Counted from the stretch's first letter, positions 9,484 to 18,166 are shown. The stretch is DNA of 64,000 nt from Candidatus Gastranaerophilales bacterium (GCA_944324165.1 CALUVG010000004.1:32561-96560), one strand, 5' to 3'. Program-made: numbers and translations. Notes: generated by a model not told the origin, from the sequence alone.

Positions 9484-9508
9484 AAAAAGAGCCTTTTCGG
9501 CTCTTTTT
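9484..9508 (-). terminator. intrinsic terminator downstream of the tRNA-Val region
   Basis: A 10-bp stem AAAAAGAGCC / GGCTCTTTTT with a 5-nt loop and flanking A/T runs. It sits just beyond the truncated second copy of the tRNA-Val 3' end on the minus strand. Confidence 0.75.
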
Positions 9509-9512
9509 AGAA

Positions 9513-9532
9513 ATGGTGGGCGTTAGAAGACT
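9513..9532 (-). repeat. 20-nt direct copy of the tRNA-Val 3' end
   Basis: The 20 bases at 9513-9532 are identical to 9730-9749, which cover the CCA, acceptor strand and T-stem end of tRNA-Val. The rest of a tRNA is absent. The copy lies 217 bp downstream of the real gene. The block between has a base texture unlike the AT-rich neighbours, with repeated TTCTCGCT and CGCTCGAA words and a GAACC-GAA-GGTTC type hairpin. An open frame without a start crosses it on the minus strand. It looks like a remnant of integration or tRNA duplication. Confidence 0.7.
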
Positions 9533-9689
9533 GTCTTGGATTTTCTTCACGCTCGAATAGTTTCGCAAAAGAACCTTCGGTTCAAAATTGCTCAATATTC
9601 TCGCTACCCGGACTAGCTCACATTTGTTCGCATCGTCCGTCCGAAAATCCGCTCGAACTTTAAAGTAATGTTCTCGCTGTCAAAACACT

Positions 9690-9735
9690 CACCATAAAAA
9701 GAGGATAGGAAATACCCTATCCTCTTTTTATGGTG
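9690..9735. terminator. 20-bp perfect palindrome at the 3' end of tRNA-Val, probable terminator
   Basis: The arms 9690-9709 and 9716-9735 are perfectly complementary over 20 bp with a 6-nt loop. The inner part (GAGGATAGG arm with A5/T5) looks like an intrinsic terminator for tRNA-Val. The outer arm includes the encoded CCA end of the tRNA. Confidence 0.75.
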
Positions 9736-9806
9736 GGCGTTAGAAGACTCGAACTTCTGACCCTCTCCTTGTAAGGGAGACGCTCTACCAACTGAGCTAA
9801 ACGCCC
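9731..9806 (-). tRNA. tRNA-Val (anticodon TAC)
   Basis: A 76-nt cloverleaf on the minus strand. The acceptor GGGCGTT pairs with AACGCCC and CCA is encoded. The D-arm is GCTC..GAGC, the anticodon stem TCTCC/GGAGA with loop CTTACAA (anticodon TAC, Val GTA codon), and the T-arm is AGAAG/CTTCT with loop TTCGAGT. A consensus promoter lies directly upstream. Confidence 0.96.
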
Positions 9807-9822
9807 GCTTTCGACATTTTTT

Positions 9823-9851
9823 ATACTAGTATAAAGATTATTCATTGTCAA
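9823..9851 (-). promoter_or_regulatory. sigma-70 promoter of tRNA-Val
   Basis: On the minus strand a perfect -35 TTGACA (9846-9851), a 17-bp spacer and -10 TAGTAT (9823-9828) precede the tRNA. A start about 7 bp downstream would leave only a few nt of 5' leader. No other gene uses it. Confidence 0.85.
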
Positions 9852-9949
9852 CCCTCTTGTTTGAAATTTTATTGAAACTTTTTCACCTTACGCGCGTCTG
9901 TCTCTATATCAGATTAGTTTTATTCGTTTAAATTAGTGAGGGATTTAGA

Positions 9950-10936
9950 ATGGTGGCTAATATTAAAATGCAAAACGATGATACTTCTTTGTTTAAGGAT
10001 TTAACATATAATCATTTGTCTGAAGATGAGTCCTTAGAACAGGTGGAACTTGATGAGGATTTAGAAGAACCTAAAACTTTTAACTCAATCTCACACGATG
10101 ATGATATCTTGCAAATGTACTTAAAAGACATTGGCAAAATAAAACTGCTTTCCGCAAAAGATGAAAAGGCACTTGGTAAACAAATAAAAGAGGGCGGTAA
10201 AACTTATGAGGCAGAGATTGCTAAAAGAAAACTTGTTCAGGCAAATTTACGCCTTGTGGTAAGTATTGCAAAAAAATATGTCGGGCAAGGCGTTCTGTTT
10301 ATGGATCTTGTACAGGAAGGGTCTCTCGGGCTGATTAAGGCTGCAGAAAGATTTGACTATTCCAAAAATTTCAGATTTTCGACATACGCAACCTGGTGGA
10401 TTAAACAAACAATTATCCGCGCAATTTCTAACAGTTCAAGAACTATAAGAATTCCTGTTCATATGGCAGACAAAATAAGAAAATATAAACGTACTTATAC
10501 TACTCTGTCTTTTGAATTGGGACGCGAACCAACCGATTTTGAAATAGCTTCTAAAATGGAAATTACTCCTAAAAAACTGGTTTCAATAAAAAAATCTATC
10601 CTTAAAGAACCTATAAGTCTTGAAACTCCGGTTACTGAGGATTTGAATGTTGGGGATTACATTGAGGACAAAAGCTATAGATCTCCGGAAGTCCAAACAG
10701 GTAATAATGCACTTCGAGGAAGTATTAATGAACTGTTGCAGGGACTTGAAGAGCGAGAAAAACTTATTATTAATAATCGTTTTGGCATAAATGGAGAGAT
10801 TCCTAAAACTCTTGAACAATTAGGAAAGATTATGGGCTATTCTAAAGAAAGAATACGGCAATTAGAAGAATCCGCATTAAACAAAATTCGTGAAACAAGA
10901 GAGTTACTACACTTTAAAGATTTTATTGAAGATTAA
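9950..10936 (+). CDS. RpoD/SigA-type sigma-70 RNA polymerase sigma factor
   Basis: The 328-residue protein directs RNA polymerase to promoters. After an acidic, low-complexity N-terminus it has region 1.2 ([19 protein letters not shown] near 50-68), region 2 with [14 protein letters not shown], the [18 protein letters not shown] core-binding helix and the -10-recognising [13 protein letters not shown], region 3, and region 4 ending in the [20 protein letters not shown] helix-turn-helix. The long insertion and region 1.1 of housekeeping RpoD are missing. It could be the principal factor or a group 2 paralogue; the rest of the genome would decide. The ribosome site GTGAGGG precedes the ATG. A possible hairpin terminator follows. 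Confidence 0.92.
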   Translation: MVANIKMQNDDTSLFKDLTYNHLSEDESLEQVELDEDLEEPKTFNSISHDDDILQMYLKDIGKIKLLSAKDEKALGKQIKEGGKTYEAEIAKRKLVQANLRLVVSIAKKYVGQGVLFMDLVQEGSLGLIKAAERFDYSKNFRFSTYATWWIKQTIIRAISNSSRTIRIPVHMADKIRKYKRTYTTLSFELGREPTDFEIASKMEITPKKLVSIKKSILKEPISLETPVTEDLNVGDYIEDKSYRSPEVQTGNNALRGSINELLQGLEEREKLIINNRFGINGEIPKTLEQLGKIMGYSKERIRQLEESALNKIRETRELLHFKDFIED

Positions 10937-10960
10937 TATTCCTCGAGTTATGTCTTTATA

Positions 10961-11016
10961 CAGCATGCTGCTAATTTTTTAGTATTTACTTTAATTAAGT
11001 GCATGCTGTTTTTTTA
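10961..11016 (+). terminator. possible long-loop terminator after the sigma factor
   Basis: The arms CAGCATGC (10961-10968) and GCATGCTG (11001-11008) are followed by eight T residues. The 32-nt loop is unusually long, so this is tentative. Confidence 0.4.
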
Positions 11017-11061
11017 TTTTTGCTATTCACATATTGCCGTATTTGTATTATTATACATGAC

Positions 11062-11739
11062 ATGAGACTTATTAATAAGAAAAATTTATGGATTTTTAAA
11101 GCACTTGTAAAAGGATTTATGAAATGTCAGGAACCTTTTACTCATATTATTGAGATAAACAATAAAGAACTTAAGCCATGTATTTATGTAATGTGGCATT
11201 CTGACCAGTTTTGTGTTTATGGTATTGAGGATAAAGCTCATCTTAGTGTACTTATTAGCAATTCTATAGATGGTGAAATTGTTGCTTATGCAACAGAATC
11301 TATGGGGTTTCGTACAGTAAGAGGCTCTTCCAAGAAAAAAGGAGCAGTAGAGGCATCCATGCAAATGCTGGAACGTTTGAAAAGCGGAGAATGCGTAGCA
11401 ATAATGGTTGATGGACCAAGCGGTCCATTGCATGTCGTAAAAAATGGAGCAATTAAATTGGCTAAACTTTCAGGGGCACCTATTGTTCCGGTTTGCTGGT
11501 ATTCAGGACAAAAAAATTTCATCCATCTCCCTTCATGGGATAAAATGACAACGCCTGTTCTTGATACAAAAATAATTAATTTATATGGTGAGCCTATTTA
11601 TGTTCCTGCAGATAGTACACCTGAGCAAGATGCTAAATTTAAACAAGTAATAAAGGAGTCTCTTGAGAATTTACAAAGGAGAATTCCTGATGTTTGGGAG
11701 GAGGCTAAGCAAGCCGGCTTATGGAAGAAAAAACATTAA
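11062..11739 (+). CDS. DUF374 lysophospholipid acyltransferase-family protein
   Basis: The 225-residue protein belongs to the DUF374 group of acyltransferases, related to KDO/lipid A and lysophospholipid acyltransferases. The evidence is VMWHSDQFCVYG near residues 44-55 (the His-Asp-like catalytic box), TVRGSSKKKGAVEA, IMVDGPSGPLHVVKNGAIKLA and IVPVCWYS. No clear transmembrane helix is seen, though the N-terminal KKNLWIFKALVKGF helix could be peripheral. Substrate is unknown; a membrane lipid or lipid A-like acceptor is inferred. The frame is open to 10999, but that extension runs through the hairpin after the sigma gene, so the ATG at 11062 is preferred. It overlaps the next gene by 19 nt. 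Confidence 0.8.
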   Translation: MRLINKKNLWIFKALVKGFMKCQEPFTHIIEINNKELKPCIYVMWHSDQFCVYGIEDKAHLSVLISNSIDGEIVAYATESMGFRTVRGSSKKKGAVEASMQMLERLKSGECVAIMVDGPSGPLHVVKNGAIKLAKLSGAPIVPVCWYSGQKNFIHLPSWDKMTTPVLDTKIINLYGEPIYVPADSTPEQDAKFKQVIKESLENLQRRIPDVWEEAKQAGLWKKKH

Positions 11740-12554
11740 ATATATCTGCTGTTCAAATGTGTGCTGATATAGGAAATAAATATAATAATTTCAAAAAAGT
11801 ACAGTATCTTGCAGAACGTGATATTAATAATGGAGATGTTGATGTTATTGTCTTGCCTGAAGTTTGGACTGTAGGGTGGCAGTGTTCAAATTTTATAAAA
11901 TCTGCGGAACCGGCTGAAACTAATGAAACTTTAGATTTTTTGTCCGAACTGGCTCGCAAATTTAATGCTTATGTTTTGGGCGGAAGTTATATTGAAAAAA
12001 ATAACGAACAGTATTTTAATACCTGTCCCGTATTTGACAGAAACGGTAAACTTGTTGCCAAATATTCCAAAATGCATTTGTATTCGTCATATGGAGCTGA
12101 TGAAAATAAATATATTACAGCAGGGTATTCTCCTGTGATGATTGATATAGACGGAATAAAAACCGGATTGACAATATGTTATGATATCCGTTTCCCTGAA
12201 ATATTTCGTGCTTATAGAAAAGCAGGGGCTGAACTTTTAATAAACATGGCTGCCTGGGGATTGCATAAGCCTATACCGTGGGAAACGTTAACCCGCTGCC
12301 GCGCTATCGAAAATCAAGCTTTTATGGTTGCCCTTACTCAGTCAGGAAAAATAACAGATGACGAATGGAATATAGGACATTCCCGAATTTTTAATTACAC
12401 CGGTGAAACTATTGTTGAAATTAAAGACCAGAATGAGGGAGCTATTTCAGCATCACTTGACTTTGCGTTACTTAGAAAATATCGTAAGGAATGTCAGATT
12501 ATGAATGACATTGCGGAATCTTATGAGGTAAAATATTATGAAAAAATTCATTAA
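11721..12554 (+). CDS. carbon-nitrogen hydrolase (Nit2/omega-amidase type)
   Basis: The 277-residue protein is a nitrilase-superfamily amidase. The catalytic Glu (VIVLPEVW, near residue 44), Lys (AKYSKMHLYS, near 117) and Cys (GLTICYDIRFPE, near 156) are all present, as is the late ENQAFMVALTQ segment. Relatives are omega-amidases acting on alpha-ketoglutaramate or ketosuccinamate, or deaminated-glutathione amidases. The exact substrate is not fixed. The start lies 19 nt inside the preceding acyltransferase gene with GGGAGGAGG further upstream, and the end overlaps the next gene by 17 nt. This implies a coupled operon. Confidence 0.9.
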   Translation: MEEKTLNISAVQMCADIGNKYNNFKKVQYLAERDINNGDVDVIVLPEVWTVGWQCSNFIKSAEPAETNETLDFLSELARKFNAYVLGGSYIEKNNEQYFNTCPVFDRNGKLVAKYSKMHLYSSYGADENKYITAGYSPVMIDIDGIKTGLTICYDIRFPEIFRAYRKAGAELLINMAAWGLHKPIPWETLTRCRAIENQAFMVALTQSGKITDDEWNIGHSRIFNYTGETIVEIKDQNEGAISASLDFALLRKYRKECQIMNDIAESYEVKYYEKIH

Positions 12555-13881
12555 TTTTTTATTATTGTTGACATTAGTGCTAATACCACAGGTATCAAAT
12601 GCTTATTCAGTGGACAAGGCTATTTCTGACTCAGGAATAAACAAGGGAGCTGTATCTGTTTCCGTGCGCGATACCGCTACAGGTAAGCCGGTATATCAAC
12701 TGCATGAAAAAAATCCGCGAATTCCAGCATCTACTTTGAAAATAATAACTTATACAGCAGCAGTTGATACTCTTGGAAAAGATTTTAAATTTAAAACAGA
12801 ATTGTATAAAAATACAAATAATCAATTGTATTTAAAGCTGGCTGCAGATCCTTTTTTAACCTCTAAAGATTTGGAAAACTTGATGGAAGAAGCTGAAAAA
12901 AAGAAGATTATAGACCCTAAACAGTTTTTCATTGATGACTTTGTAATTGACAGTGTCGAATGGGGTGAGGGATGGCAATGGGATGATGAATTAAATCCTT
13001 TGATGCCTAAATTCAGTCCTTATAACATTGATGGTAACATGTTGAAACTTTTTATAGAACCGACGGTTTCGGGCGCGCCGGCACAATTATATCTTACAAC
13101 CTTCTATCCGTTGACTTTTATCAATCTGGTAATAACGGGAAAGGAAAACGATGTAAAATTATCTAAAAAGAACTTTATATCGCCTAATATAATAACTGCG
13201 GAAGGAACGGTTGAAAAACAGTTTAGTATGGATATCCCTACTAATAATCCTAAAAGATATTTTATATTAAGACTTGAAGAAGCAATTCGTAATGCTCATC
13301 TGGAATATTATGGAATGTTTAAGCAGGCAAAAGTCCCGACTCAGAATGTGTATAAAGTCGCAAGCATTGAACATGATTTGGACCAGGCTACAGAGGCAAT
13401 TCTTAAAAAAAGTTCAAATATGACTGCCGAAACTTTATTCAAGATCGCAGGCGGAAAATATGTTAACAATACCGGATCTATAGAACACGCTGTAGAAATG
13501 TTAAATGCTTATTGTAAAAAAAATAAGATAGATGTTTCTGATATAAAAATTGTTGATGGAAGCGGAGTCTCAAAAAATAATTTGATGACTGCAGATTTTA
13601 TGACTAAGTTTCTTGTTAAAGAAGCTAAAAATGAAAATCTGGTAGAAAATTTGCCAATACCTACAGAAGGTACTCTTGCAAATAGAATGCTTTATTTTAA
13701 GGATAAATTAAAGGCTAAAACAGGTACAATGTCAGATGTGAGTGCGCTGGCAGGATATTTAACAACGCAAAAAGGTAATGTAGTCGCCTTTGATATTATG
13801 ATTAACGATCCAAAATCATCTTCTTCAGATAAAAAAATGCTGGAAGAATATATTTTAAGAGCTGTTTACAGTAATTATTAA
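12538..13881 (+). CDS. dacB: D-alanyl-D-alanine carboxypeptidase/endopeptidase, PBP4 (DacB) family
   Basis: This penicillin-binding protein of the S13 family trims or cleaves peptidoglycan cross-links in the periplasm. The 447-residue product starts with a signal peptide (FINFLLLLTLVLIPQVSNAYS, cut probably after SNA). Active-site motifs are SxxK in PASTLKIITYTAA (near 61-64), SxN in KSSNMTAETLFK and KTG in KAKTGTMSDVSALAGYL. All three are intact. The length is typical. It is the last gene of the acyltransferase-amidase-DacB group. Overlap with the previous gene is 17 nt. Together with anmK at 18167 it points to active peptidoglycan turnover. Confidence 0.93.
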   Translation: MKKFINFLLLLTLVLIPQVSNAYSVDKAISDSGINKGAVSVSVRDTATGKPVYQLHEKNPRIPASTLKIITYTAAVDTLGKDFKFKTELYKNTNNQLYLKLAADPFLTSKDLENLMEEAEKKKIIDPKQFFIDDFVIDSVEWGEGWQWDDELNPLMPKFSPYNIDGNMLKLFIEPTVSGAPAQLYLTTFYPLTFINLVITGKENDVKLSKKNFISPNIITAEGTVEKQFSMDIPTNNPKRYFILRLEEAIRNAHLEYYGMFKQAKVPTQNVYKVASIEHDLDQATEAILKKSSNMTAETLFKIAGGKYVNNTGSIEHAVEMLNAYCKKNKIDVSDIKIVDGSGVSKNNLMTADFMTKFLVKEAKNENLVENLPIPTEGTLANRMLYFKDKLKAKTGTMSDVSALAGYLTTQKGNVVAFDIMINDPKSSSSDKKMLEEYILRAVYSNY

Positions 13882-13945
13882 AAAATGGTAACATTTCGAA
13901 AAAAAATGAAACACATGTTATACTAATTGTAAAAAGGAAAAACTA

Positions 13946-14803
13946 ATGGAACCAATTGTAAGTATAATAACACCTACCCATAATATTGTTGAAAAAGGGC
14001 AAACAGATGATTTTAATCTGCTTATCTCTTTAATAGATCGTCAAACCTATCCCAAAATTGAACATGTAATCGTTGATAATGCATCTAATGATGGAACAAC
14101 AGAGTTATTAAAAAATTACAAAAATAAAGGATATCTGAATTTTTACTCAGAAAGAGACAATGGCAAATATGCTGCATATAACAAAGGAATAATGCGTTCA
14201 AAGGGAAAATATATTTCTTTTGTTAGTTGTGATGATTTCTATCATGATATAACCGCTATTACGGATGTTGTTAATTTGATGGAAGCTGAACAGGCTGATT
14301 TTTGTTATTCTGCAGCGTATTGCAGACATCCTGAAGGATTTGTTTTTGCTTTTGAACCATCAATATATAATGTATTTCAGGTAATGCCTTGCGCGCGTCA
14401 GGGCATATTTTTCAAAAAATCCGTTCTTGAAAAAGAAGGATATTTTGACGAAAAATTTAAAATTATGTCAGATTTTGATTTGATAATTCGGCTTATGATG
14501 AAAAAATATAAAGGTGTTCAGTTCCCTGGTAATTTTACAACGTATAAGCTGGGAGAAAAAGCCTACGCTAATCAGGAAAGATGCACTGAAGAAACTAAGC
14601 TTATTTATCTGAAAAATTATCGTCAGCTTTGTCCGCTTAATAATGAAACTCTTGAGTATATGGTACAGGTATCAGAATTTCCAAAACAATTACTTGAAAA
14701 ACTTGCACAATTTTTTCCGCCTCAAGATAAAGATTATTTTATGGAAACCTGTGAACAAATGCATAAATTGCGTGTCGATGCAATGAAACAAAATCGGCAG
14801 TAA
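13946..14803 (+). CDS. family 2 glycosyltransferase
   Basis: The 285-residue protein transfers a sugar from a nucleotide donor to an unknown acceptor. The GT-A core is clear: VSIITPTHNIVE at the start, VIVDNASNDGTTELL, NKGIMRSKGKYISF, and the DxD-like metal site CDDFYHD near 93-98. The MSDFDLIIRLMMKK segment matches the acceptor-side motif. No transmembrane helix is present. A promoter with TATACT and a purine-rich ribosome site (AAAAAGGAAAA) precedes it, so it starts a new unit. A role in a surface glycan is inferred from the family and from nearby envelope genes. Confidence 0.88.
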   Translation: MEPIVSIITPTHNIVEKGQTDDFNLLISLIDRQTYPKIEHVIVDNASNDGTTELLKNYKNKGYLNFYSERDNGKYAAYNKGIMRSKGKYISFVSCDDFYHDITAITDVVNLMEAEQADFCYSAAYCRHPEGFVFAFEPSIYNVFQVMPCARQGIFFKKSVLEKEGYFDEKFKIMSDFDLIIRLMMKKYKGVQFPGNFTTYKLGEKAYANQERCTEETKLIYLKNYRQLCPLNNETLEYMVQVSEFPKQLLEKLAQFFPPQDKDYFMETCEQMHKLRVDAMKQNRQ

Positions 14804-14885
14804 TTTACAATAATATTTGCAAATATTGATTTTATCGTATTATAATAGAATTAACATGATATATAGAAAGTTAGGGATATAAAAA

Positions 14886-15884
14886 ATGACTCAACAAAGA
14901 ATTGCAGTAATAGGATGTGGTGTATGGGGACGAAATATCGTAAGAAATTTCTATAACCTTAATGCACTTGATACAGTTTGTGATATAGATGATGAGAATT
15001 TGAAAAAAGTTACAGAACAATATCCCGGTGTAAAAGTAACAAAAGACTTTCATGACATTATAAATAATAAGGAAATAACAGGTGTTGTTGTTGTAACTCC
15101 AAGTCATACTCATTATAAAATGGTTAAGGCGATGCTTGAGGCAGGTAAACATGTGTATGTTGAAAAACCTATATCAACAGTTGCGCAGGAAGCTAAAGAC
15201 TTAATGGAGTTGGCAAATACAAAAGGACTTGTTTTGATGGTGGGGCACTTGCTGCTTTATCACCCTGCAGTTAACCGTTTAAAAATGTTGATAGAAGAAG
15301 GCGTACTCGGCGATATTGTTTATGCACAAAGTGATCGTTTAAATGTGAATTATTTTAAAAATGACAGAAGTGTTATGTGGGATTTGGCTCCGCATGATGT
15401 ATCAATGATCAGTTATGTCACGGGCAAAGCTCCTGTTCGTGTAATAAGTGCCGTCGGCTGTTCTACGGATAAAAACGAAATTATGGATATTACACACATA
15501 GGTATTGAGTTTGAAGATGGTGTTATAGGGCATATATCTGACAGCTGGATAACCCCGCGTAAGCATGTCACATTGCTTGTTCGTGGTACAAAAGCTACCG
15601 CTATTCTGGATGATACTTTACCTGAGCATAAACTGGTTATTTTTGATAATTTTGTTGCAGCTAATACTCAAAATATAGAATTAGATTATCTTGAAATTGA
15701 ACCTTTAAAACTTGAATGCCAGCATTTTATAAGCTGTTGCGAAAAAGGTCAAAAAGCGCGTTCCGACGGTGAAAACGGTTATACGGTTGTAAGTATTTTG
15801 GAACAGGCTGAAAAAATTATGCTGGGAGAAAAAGTAAAAAAACTTGACGAAATTAATTTTGCTCTGTCAAGAACAAAAAAATAA
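14886..15884 (+). CDS. Gfo/Idh/MocA-family oxidoreductase
   Basis: The 332-residue NAD(P)-dependent enzyme has the Rossmann start RIAVIGCGVWGRNIVRNF, the EKPIS motif (VYVEKPISTVAQEA) with catalytic Lys near 95, and the DLAPHDVSMISYV segment near 165-178. Family members oxidise or reduce sugar nucleotides, inositols and related compounds. Its place after a GT2 gene suggests sugar-nucleotide work for a surface polymer (inference). A TATAAT -10 lies about 40 bp upstream in the gap with a GGGAT ribosome site. A short hairpin, TCTGAT-A5-ATCAGA, lies at 15890-15906 before the next gene. Confidence 0.88.
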   Translation: MTQQRIAVIGCGVWGRNIVRNFYNLNALDTVCDIDDENLKKVTEQYPGVKVTKDFHDIINNKEITGVVVVTPSHTHYKMVKAMLEAGKHVYVEKPISTVAQEAKDLMELANTKGLVLMVGHLLLYHPAVNRLKMLIEEGVLGDIVYAQSDRLNVNYFKNDRSVMWDLAPHDVSMISYVTGKAPVRVISAVGCSTDKNEIMDITHIGIEFEDGVIGHISDSWITPRKHVTLLVRGTKATAILDDTLPEHKLVIFDNFVAANTQNIELDYLEIEPLKLECQHFISCCEKGQKARSDGENGYTVVSILEQAEKIMLGEKVKKLDEINFALSRTKK

Positions 15885-15924
15885 CTTCGTCTGATAAAAA
15901 ATCAGATTTAGGGAGACATTAAAA

Positions 15925-16530
15925 ATGGCAAATTTTATTTCAATATTTAGAATTTTTGTTGCATTGTTTGCAATAGCACTGCTTTACGTAAGAACAACCT
16001 GGGCTTATATGCTGGCATTAATTCTTACAGTAATTGCTTTTGCTCTTGATGGTGTGGACGGATATGTGGCACGTAAATTCAATGAGTCCTCAGATTTAGG
16101 CTCAGTACTTGATATAATGGGGGATCGTATTGTAGAAGCGTCATACTGGATTGTTTTTGCGGTTATGGGCTGGATAAGTATTTTATTTCCGCTTATTTGT
16201 GTATTTAGAGCATTTACAACAGACAGTTTAAGAAGTGTCGCTTTATCAAAAGGTTATACTGCATTCGGTGCAAAAAGTATGCAAAAAAGTAAACTGGGAT
16301 ATTTTATTTGCTCATCAAAATTTATGAGAATAAGTTATGCCGTTGCAAAAGTTGTGGCTTTCTTCTTCCTTATTATTGCAAACACACCGGGGATTGAGTT
16401 CTGGAAACACATAGGAACTTTTCATGCAATAACAATGTTTTTTGCGTGGGCTGCAATAATTTTCTGTGTTGTGCGCGCTATACCAGTAGTTGTTGAAAGC
16501 AAAAGTTTATTTGAGAAAGCTAATCAATAA
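15925..16530 (+). CDS. CDP-alcohol phosphatidyltransferase family protein
   Basis: The 201-residue integral membrane enzyme exchanges CMP of a CDP-alcohol for a second alcohol, as in phospholipid synthesis. The full family signature is visible near residues 46-72: DGVDGYVARK, then G and two spaced aspartates in GSVLDIMGDR. Hydrophobic segments flank it (about 12-45, 76-95, 135-160, 165-190). It could be a phosphatidylglycerophosphate synthase or an inositol-type relative; sequence alone does not decide. GGGAG precedes the ATG. It overlaps trmL by 1 nt. Confidence 0.88.
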   Translation: MANFISIFRIFVALFAIALLYVRTTWAYMLALILTVIAFALDGVDGYVARKFNESSDLGSVLDIMGDRIVEASYWIVFAVMGWISILFPLICVFRAFTTDSLRSVALSKGYTAFGAKSMQKSKLGYFICSSKFMRISYAVAKVVAFFFLIIANTPGIEFWKHIGTFHAITMFFAWAAIIFCVVRAIPVVVESKSLFEKANQ

Positions 16531-16979
16531 TGTCAAAAATAAACATTGTACTATATGAACCCGAAATTCCTCAAAACACAGGCAACATAGCTCGTCTTTG
16601 TGCCTGTACAGGGGCGAGTTTATATCTGGTTGGAAAATTAGGCTTTTCTCTTTCAAGTAAATATACAAAGCGGGCAGGATTAGACTACTGGGATAGTGTC
16701 GACCTGCACAAAATTGATACAATGGATGAATTGCTTGACGAAAATAAAAATGCTAATTTTTATTATCTGACGACAAAAACAAAACGTGTCTATACAGATA
16801 TTAAATTTCAAGAGGGTGATTTCATTGTGTTTGGTCCCGAGACCAGAGGTCTTCCGGAAAAATATGTTAAGTCAGAAACAGCACTTACAATTCCGATGAA
16901 AGAAGGACAAAGAAGTTTAAATCTTTCAAATTCAGTTGCTATTGTAACTTATGAGGTAATAAGACAAAATGGATTATAA
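16530..16979 (+). CDS. trmL: tRNA (cytidine(34)-2'-O)-methyltransferase
   Basis: This SPOUT-family methyltransferase adds a 2'-O-methyl group at the wobble base of tRNA-Leu. The 149-residue length is typical. Hallmarks are LYEPEIPQNTGNIARLC at the start, FGPETRGLP near 110, and the knotted SAM-binding end IPMKEGQRSLNLSNSVAIV. The start codon overlaps the previous stop (TAATG), and the gene overlaps nnrD by 11 nt, so it is coupled to both neighbours. Confidence 0.95.
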   Translation: MSKINIVLYEPEIPQNTGNIARLCACTGASLYLVGKLGFSLSSKYTKRAGLDYWDSVDLHKIDTMDELLDENKNANFYYLTTKTKRVYTDIKFQEGDFIVFGPETRGLPEKYVKSETALTIPMKEGQRSLNLSNSVAIVTYEVIRQNGL

Positions 16980-17775
16980 ATTACCGCAGCTGCCAAAGCG
17001 TGATTTAAATTCCAATAAGGGAACATTCGGTAAAATATTAAATATTGCCGGATCAAAATACATGCCGGGTGCTGCGTATATTTCATCTATATCAGCAATG
17101 ACTGCAGGGTGCGGACTTGTATGTCTGATGAGTGAGGAAAGTGTAATACAGGCTGTTTCAGCGCAAACTTCGATTATAACATTTGCGCCGCTAACAGAGA
17201 TGTTAGAACGTCTGCAAGTCTTTGATGTTCTTCTTATTGGCTGCGGTCTGTCGACTTCAGAAAGTGCAGAAAAAATTTTTGAAAAAGCAATATGTAATTC
17301 CAAAATTCCGACAATTATAGATGCAGACGGGTTAAATATTCTCTCTAAAATTAAAATTACTTCGCCGGCGTCAGCTATTTTAACTCCGCATCCACTTGAG
17401 GCAGCAAGACTTTTGCATACAGATTTAGAAAAAATACTAGCAGACAGAGAAAAAGCTGCAAAAGAAATATCTAAAAATTATAATTGTATTACCGTCTTAA
17501 AATCGCATGAAACAATAGTTACTGATGGAGTGAATGTATACAAAAACACGACAGAAACATCAGCCCTGGCTAAAGGCGGCAGCGGGGATGTGCTGGCTGG
17601 GGTAATAGCAAGCTTTGTAGCTCAGGAGCTTAATCTTTTTGATGCGGCTGCTCTTGGTGTTCATTTACATGGACTTAGCGGAGATTTGGCAGCAAAAAAC
17701 CTGACTGAATATTGCGTTACGGCAAATGATACAATCAGGTTTCTTCCTAATGCTTTTATGAATTATGCTAAATAA
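16969..17775 (+). CDS. nnrD: ADP/ATP-dependent NAD(P)H-hydrate dehydratase
   Basis: The enzyme repairs hydrated NAD(P)H using ADP or ATP. The 268-residue ribokinase-like fold shows KGTFGKILNIAGS, AGCGLVCL, the DADGLNIL segment, LTPHPLEAARLL, and the catalytic GGSGDVLAGVIASF (near 203). Only the dehydratase (C-terminal) domain of the usual two-domain Nnr protein is present. The epimerase NnrE must be encoded elsewhere or be missing. Its 3' end overlaps the convergent small gene by 13 nt. Confidence 0.93.
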   Translation: MDYKLPQLPKRDLNSNKGTFGKILNIAGSKYMPGAAYISSISAMTAGCGLVCLMSEESVIQAVSAQTSIITFAPLTEMLERLQVFDVLLIGCGLSTSESAEKIFEKAICNSKIPTIIDADGLNILSKIKITSPASAILTPHPLEAARLLHTDLEKILADREKAAKEISKNYNCITVLKSHETIVTDGVNVYKNTTETSALAKGGSGDVLAGVIASFVAQELNLFDAAALGVHLHGLSGDLAAKNLTEYCVTANDTIRFLPNAFMNYAK

Positions 17776-18047
17776 TCAATTTTTCCTGTTACAACTTTAG
17801 TTTCAGGTGTACCATGTGATACAGCATAAGAATTTGCTCTGGCTACAAGTTCATCATCCACTTTTTTGTTAATTTTAGCTACATCATCAATTGGCATTCT
17901 GGAAATAGCCGGAGCTTCGTTTTGAAATTTATTAACTACCGGTTTAATTATTTGTTGTCTGCTTTGAGCAAATGATTCCATAGCATCAGTTGCGATTTTA
18001 ATACCTTTTTGAGCAGGATTTCCTGTGAATTGTACATTGTTAATCAT
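17763..18047 (-). CDS. small unknown protein with FTG tag
   Basis: This 94-residue soluble protein is not recognised. It begins MINNVQFTGNPAQKG, so a Phe-Thr-Gly motif sits at residues 7-9, as in other unknown proteins of this window. The remainder is mostly helical (about 15-45 and 52-75) with no signal peptide or membrane helix. AGGAG lies upstream of the ATG. It forms a single-gene unit converging on nnrD, overlapping its stop by 13 nt. Coding status rests on the ribosome site, codon texture and the shared tag. Confidence 0.68.
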   Translation of the reverse strand: MINNVQFTGNPAQKGIKIATDAMESFAQSRQQIIKPVVNKFQNEAPAISRMPIDDVAKINKKVDDELVARANSYAVSHGTPETKVVTGKIDYLA

Positions 18048-18166
18048 GTTTTAAGTGTCTCCTTTTTAGTTACATATTATTTATAACTCATAAATAATTT
18101 TTTTGCCAGTAAAACAGTTAAATTTGACAAATCTTAATATAAAAAATAATAGTACAACATAATAAT

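Noticed and set aside
9420..9695. Minus-strand open frame across the block downstream of tRNA-Val
   Set aside because: It has no start codon or ribosome site, and runs through the duplicated tRNA end and a terminator hairpin.
9513..9740. Resemblance of GGGCGTTAGA to an integron attC core
   Set aside because: The match is simply the tRNA-Val acceptor and T-stem sequence; no integrase or cassette array is present.
10999..11061. N-terminal extension of the acyltransferase gene
   Set aside because: It would begin inside the probable terminator of the sigma gene and adds a hydrophobic stretch not expected in the family.
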